A DNA stretch of 64,000 nt from Rhodanobacter sp. Root480 (GTDB lineage: Bacteria > Pseudomonadota > Gammaproteobacteria > Xanthomonadales > Rhodanobacteraceae). Under the pieces are notes generated by a model. That model saw only the letters and a list, made by a program, of their open reading frames with translations, had not been told where the DNA came from and made no database searches. Numbering within the stretch: position 1 is the first letter of the stretch; every line of letters begins with the position of its first letter. The translations under genes and the position numbers were made by a program. Where the stretch lies: positions 696,755-760,754 of the forward strand of contig NZ_LMEX01000001.1 in the NCBI RefSeq assembly GCF_001426645.1, written 5' to 3'. Positions 61,674 through 64,000 of the stretch are shown here, piece by piece.

Positions 61674-62561
61674 TTACTTGCGTTTGGTCTTTTTGGCGGA
61701 TCCCAGATCGACACCGGTACGTGGGTCGGCCTTGGGATCGGACGTGGTGCGCTTGGCCATCCGGTTGAGCGCCTTCTGCTCATCCGCGGCAAGCGTGACT
61801 TCGGGCAGGCCGCTGCCGCCATCCATCGCCAGGAACCGCTCGCGATCGCTGAGGTAGTCGAAGTTGTCGTCACTGTTCCAGGAGCCGCGCATGTCGCCTT
61901 CGCCCTGGGAGGTGTTCACGTAGACACTGGCGAATTCAGGCATCCCCGGCAGCTTGCCCGGCGGGAAGTTCGGCTCGATCGAGTACAGCGCCTTCTCGAA
62001 CGATTTCTGATGCGACATTTCCCGCGTCATCAGAAACCCCAGTGCCTCCTTCACTCCCGGGTCGGCGGTGACATTGATCAGGCGCTCGTAGACGATCTTG
62101 GCGCGCGCCTCGGCGGCGATGTTGGAGCGAAGGTCGGCCGTGGGTTCACCGATGCTGTCGATGTAACCGGCGGTCCACAGCTGGCCGCCTGAATTGGTGA
62201 GCGCCGGTCCGCCGCCGTACAGCACCTGGGTGACATGCGAATCGTTGCCGGCTCCTTGCAGCGAGCGGAACAGTTCGGCTTCCTCCTCGACGGCTTCGGC
62301 CAGCTTGCCCTTGGCGCCCTTGTTGAGCATGGCCACGATCGTGCCGATGATCTCCAGGTGGCTCAGTTCCTCGGTGGCAATGTCCAGCAGCATGTCCTTG
62401 CGCCCTGCATCGTCCTCGGCAAGAGCCTGGGTGAAGTAGCGCATCGCAGCGGCGAGTTCGCCTTGCGGGCCACCGAATTGTTCCAGCATCAGGTTCGCGA
62501 GGCCGGGGTTGCACTCGGAAACGCGAACGGAATATTGCAAACGCTTGTTGTGGGCGAACAT
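61674..62561 (-). CDS. manganese catalase
   Basis: The 295-aa ferritin-like enzyme has N-terminal NPGLANLMLEQFGGPQGELA. The dimanganese ligands lie in MLLDIATEELSHLEIIGTIV and RAKIVYERLINVTADPGVKE, with LGFLMTREMSHQKSFEKAL. It removes hydrogen peroxide without heme and complements the heme catalase at 4.7 kb. The C-terminal tail is Lys-rich (GSAKKTKRK). GGAGAG precedes the start at 62561. Confidence 0.93.
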   Translation of the reverse strand: MFAHNKRLQYSVRVSECNPGLANLMLEQFGGPQGELAAAMRYFTQALAEDDAGRKDMLLDIATEELSHLEIIGTIVAMLNKGAKGKLAEAVEEEAELFRSLQGAGNDSHVTQVLYGGGPALTNSGGQLWTAGYIDSIGEPTADLRSNIAAEARAKIVYERLINVTADPGVKEALGFLMTREMSHQKSFEKALYSIEPNFPPGKLPGMPEFASVYVNTSQGEGDMRGSWNSDDNFDYLSDRERFLAMDGGSGLPEVTLAADEQKALNRMAKRTTSDPKADPRTGVDLGSAKKTKRK

Positions 62562-62651
62562 GGAGCTCTCCTGTGGCAGGTGGGCCTCGAATTACATCGT
62601 TGCCTGTTCATCCATGAGTGACCGGTCACGTGCTGCCGGCAGGCGCTGGCC

Positions 62652-62816
62652 ATGTCGACGAAGGGACCCGACCGATCACCGGCCGTACTGGAAGGTCCCG
62701 GGGAGCTGTCGGCGAAGCTCGCCGACATCCATGTCGAGGTGGATGCATTGGGAGGATCGCCAGCCTTGCCCATCCAGCATCAATGGCCCGTCAAAAGTAC
62801 GTGTCATGAACCGTAA
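62652..62816 (+). CDS. possible 54-aa small protein
   Basis: The frame MSTKGPDRSPAVLEGPGELS continues to WPVKSTCHEP with strongly GC-rich third codon positions, as in real genes here, but the ribosome site is weak. It fills part of the 400-bp gap between the manganese catalase and the DUF2383 gene. No family is known. Confidence 0.35.
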   Translation: MSTKGPDRSPAVLEGPGELSAKLADIHVEVDALGGSPALPIQHQWPVKSTCHEP

Positions 62817-62961
62817 TCAACCGCGCCCAACGACATGACAGGTGTTGAACATTGCCTAGCCATCGTCGTCACGCGTGCGCTTGTCTACTGATCCGGCACG
62901 GCGACTCCCCCTCGCCCCAACCCGGCAGGCGCCCGACGCCTGGCACAAAGGAGAGCAACAC

Positions 62962-63414
62962 ATGAACAATGATCACGACATCAAGGTGTTGAACAGCCTT
63001 GTCGAAACCACCCTGGACAGCGCCGAAGGCTATGCCGAAGCGGCGAAGGACGCCAAGAGCACGCAGCTCGTCTCGCTGTTCCAGGGGCGCGCCGGCGAAC
63101 GCCGCCTGGCCGCCTCGACCCTGCAGCAATGCGTGCGATCGCTGGGTGGCAAGCCCAAGGACGATGGCACGGTGCTCGCATCGGCCCACCGCATGTTTGT
63201 GAACCTGCGTACCAGCGTCACTTCAGCGGACAACACCGCCGTTGTCGACGAAGTGGAACGCGGCGAGGACCACATCAAGCACAAGTTCGAGGACGCCATG
63301 AACGACAACGAATTGTCGCCACCGGCGATGTCCGCCATCAGTGACGTCTACGTTTCCGTGCGCAATGGTCACGACCAGATGCGCGACCTGAAGAAGATGC
63401 TGCACGCGGCCTGA
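62962..63414 (+). CDS. DUF2383 / PA2169-family four-helix-bundle protein
   Basis: The 150-aa protein has the family start IKVLNSLVETTLDSAEGYAE, AGERRLAASTLQQCVRSLGG and GEDHIKHKFEDAM. These small ferritin-like bundles lack assigned activity and often accompany stress genes. AAGGAG sits nine bases upstream. It groups with manganese catalase and hemerythrin in a stress block. Confidence 0.88.
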   Translation: MNNDHDIKVLNSLVETTLDSAEGYAEAAKDAKSTQLVSLFQGRAGERRLAASTLQQCVRSLGGKPKDDGTVLASAHRMFVNLRTSVTSADNTAVVDEVERGEDHIKHKFEDAMNDNELSPPAMSAISDVYVSVRNGHDQMRDLKKMLHAA

Positions 63415-63637
63415 TCGATCTCGCGGGAGGGACGGCCCCTGGCCGTCCTTCCCCCAGGGCCCAAACGCTTTCCGCGAGGCCGGTTTCAACCAGGCCATCG
63501 CACAAACCCGTCGAGCGACCGCTCCGGGCATGGCGAATCCCCCCCGGCGTCACCCGCCCACCCAACGCTCCCGCTGGCAAACGCCGCGTTCACTGTCCGT
63601 GTGCGATTTCATGCCTACTGCCTGATGAGGGACCCTC

Positions 63638-64000
63638 ATGCGTGTATCGCAATTCGTCGTCGCCGTACGCAAGGCCATCAGCGGTGTCGGTGAAGATGCG
63701 CTGTTGACCCGCGCGGCGGCCATCGCGTTCTACTCCGCCCTGTCGTTCGCGCCATTGATCGTGTTGCTGCTGTGGGTGCTGGCCGCGCTTCGTCCGGAGT
63801 GGCAGGGGCAGCTCACCGATGGCCTCGCTTCCATGCTGGGCGAGAAGGCCGCGGGCGCCATCACCCTGGTGCTGCAGAACGCGGAATCGCAACCCACGCT
63901 GGGCAATATCGCGGGCATCGTCGGTCTGGGCATCACCCTGTTCAGTGCCTCCGTGGTGTTCGCGCAATTTCAGGAGTCGTTGAACGCGATCTGGGATATC
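63638..64000 (+). CDS. YihY/BrkB-family membrane protein, N-terminal part
   Basis: The first 121 codons are present, and the gene runs off the window. The N-terminus shows the YihY pattern: VRKAISGVGEDALLTRAAAI, then helix FYSALSFAPLIVLLLWVLAA and the second hydrophobic region IVGLGITLFSASVVFAQFQE before SLNAIWDI. These are inner-membrane proteins of unclear function, long misnamed ribonuclease BN. GAGG precedes the ATG at 63638. Confidence 0.88.
   Translation, partial: MRVSQFVVAVRKAISGVGEDALLTRAAAIAFYSALSFAPLIVLLLWVLAALRPEWQGQLTDGLASMLGEKAAGAITLVLQNAESQPTLGNIAGIVGLGITLFSASVVFAQFQESLNAIWDI

Overview
The window is GC-rich chromosomal DNA from a gammaproteobacterium. The protein types (quinol-dependent NorB, NasA/NirBD, DnrO-like protein, UbiTUV, small xanthomonad-type stress proteins) and a canonical gammaproteobacterial dif site point to Xanthomonadales. 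A denitrifying Rhodanobacteraceae member such as a Rhodanobacter relative is the best guess (inference, no search was run).

Layout. 1-8.2 kb: stress and metal housekeeping genes (end of a Cu P-type ATPase, GST, metallothionein, Na+/H+ antiporter, CBS protein, catalase, hydrolase-OsmC fusion). 8.3-9.5 kb: a decayed strip with a urea-transporter stub, a lipoprotein and a truncated start of another gene. 9.64-12.19 kb: a roughly 2.5 kb integrated element bounded by a hybrid dif-like site and a complete dif. It holds a rolling-circle replication initiator, an Xer-activation-factor-like HTH protein, small unknown ORFs and strong DNA hairpins, but no coat or assembly genes, so it looks like a TLC-type satellite filamentous phage. 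dif and a reversal of KOPS-like octamers mark the replication terminus. 12.4-33 kb: TonB receptor, secreted FG-GAP protein, NO reductase, SirB2/UbiD, DnrO-like protein, cytochrome b561, UbiU-UbiV, nadA-nadB, UbiT, and a DUF2249-NnrS-DGC unit plus porin. Six FNR/Dnr-type boxes (TTGAY-N4-RTCAA) tie these to low oxygen or NO. 33-35.3 kb: molybdate importer modABC.

35.3-51.4 kb: on the minus strand, nasT-nasS followed by a run of thirteen tightly packed or overlapping genes: narK, nirB, nirD, nasA, hemD, moeA2, moaA, moaC, mobA, moaD, a moaE-moeB-rhodanese fusion and moeA. The leader before narK contains two hairpins with identical AAUGGC hexaloops, the known signature of ANTAR-protein target RNA. 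NasT, an ANTAR protein, is encoded just upstream with its nitrate sensor NasS. cysG, which makes siroheme for NirB, diverges from nasT.

53-64 kb: general-stress and accessory genes: GIY-YIG-like protein, DUF72, solitary HigA-like antitoxin, PAS hybrid histidine kinase, hemerythrin, ZIP transporter with a polyproline leader peptide, manganese catalase, DUF2383 protein and the start of a YihY/BrkB membrane protein.

Together, molybdate import and the complete molybdopterin pathway feed the nitrate reductase. Siroheme feeds nitrite reductase. NorB/NnrS handle NO, and UbiTUV provide oxygen-independent quinone synthesis under the same anaerobic control. No tRNA, rRNA or CRISPR array was seen.
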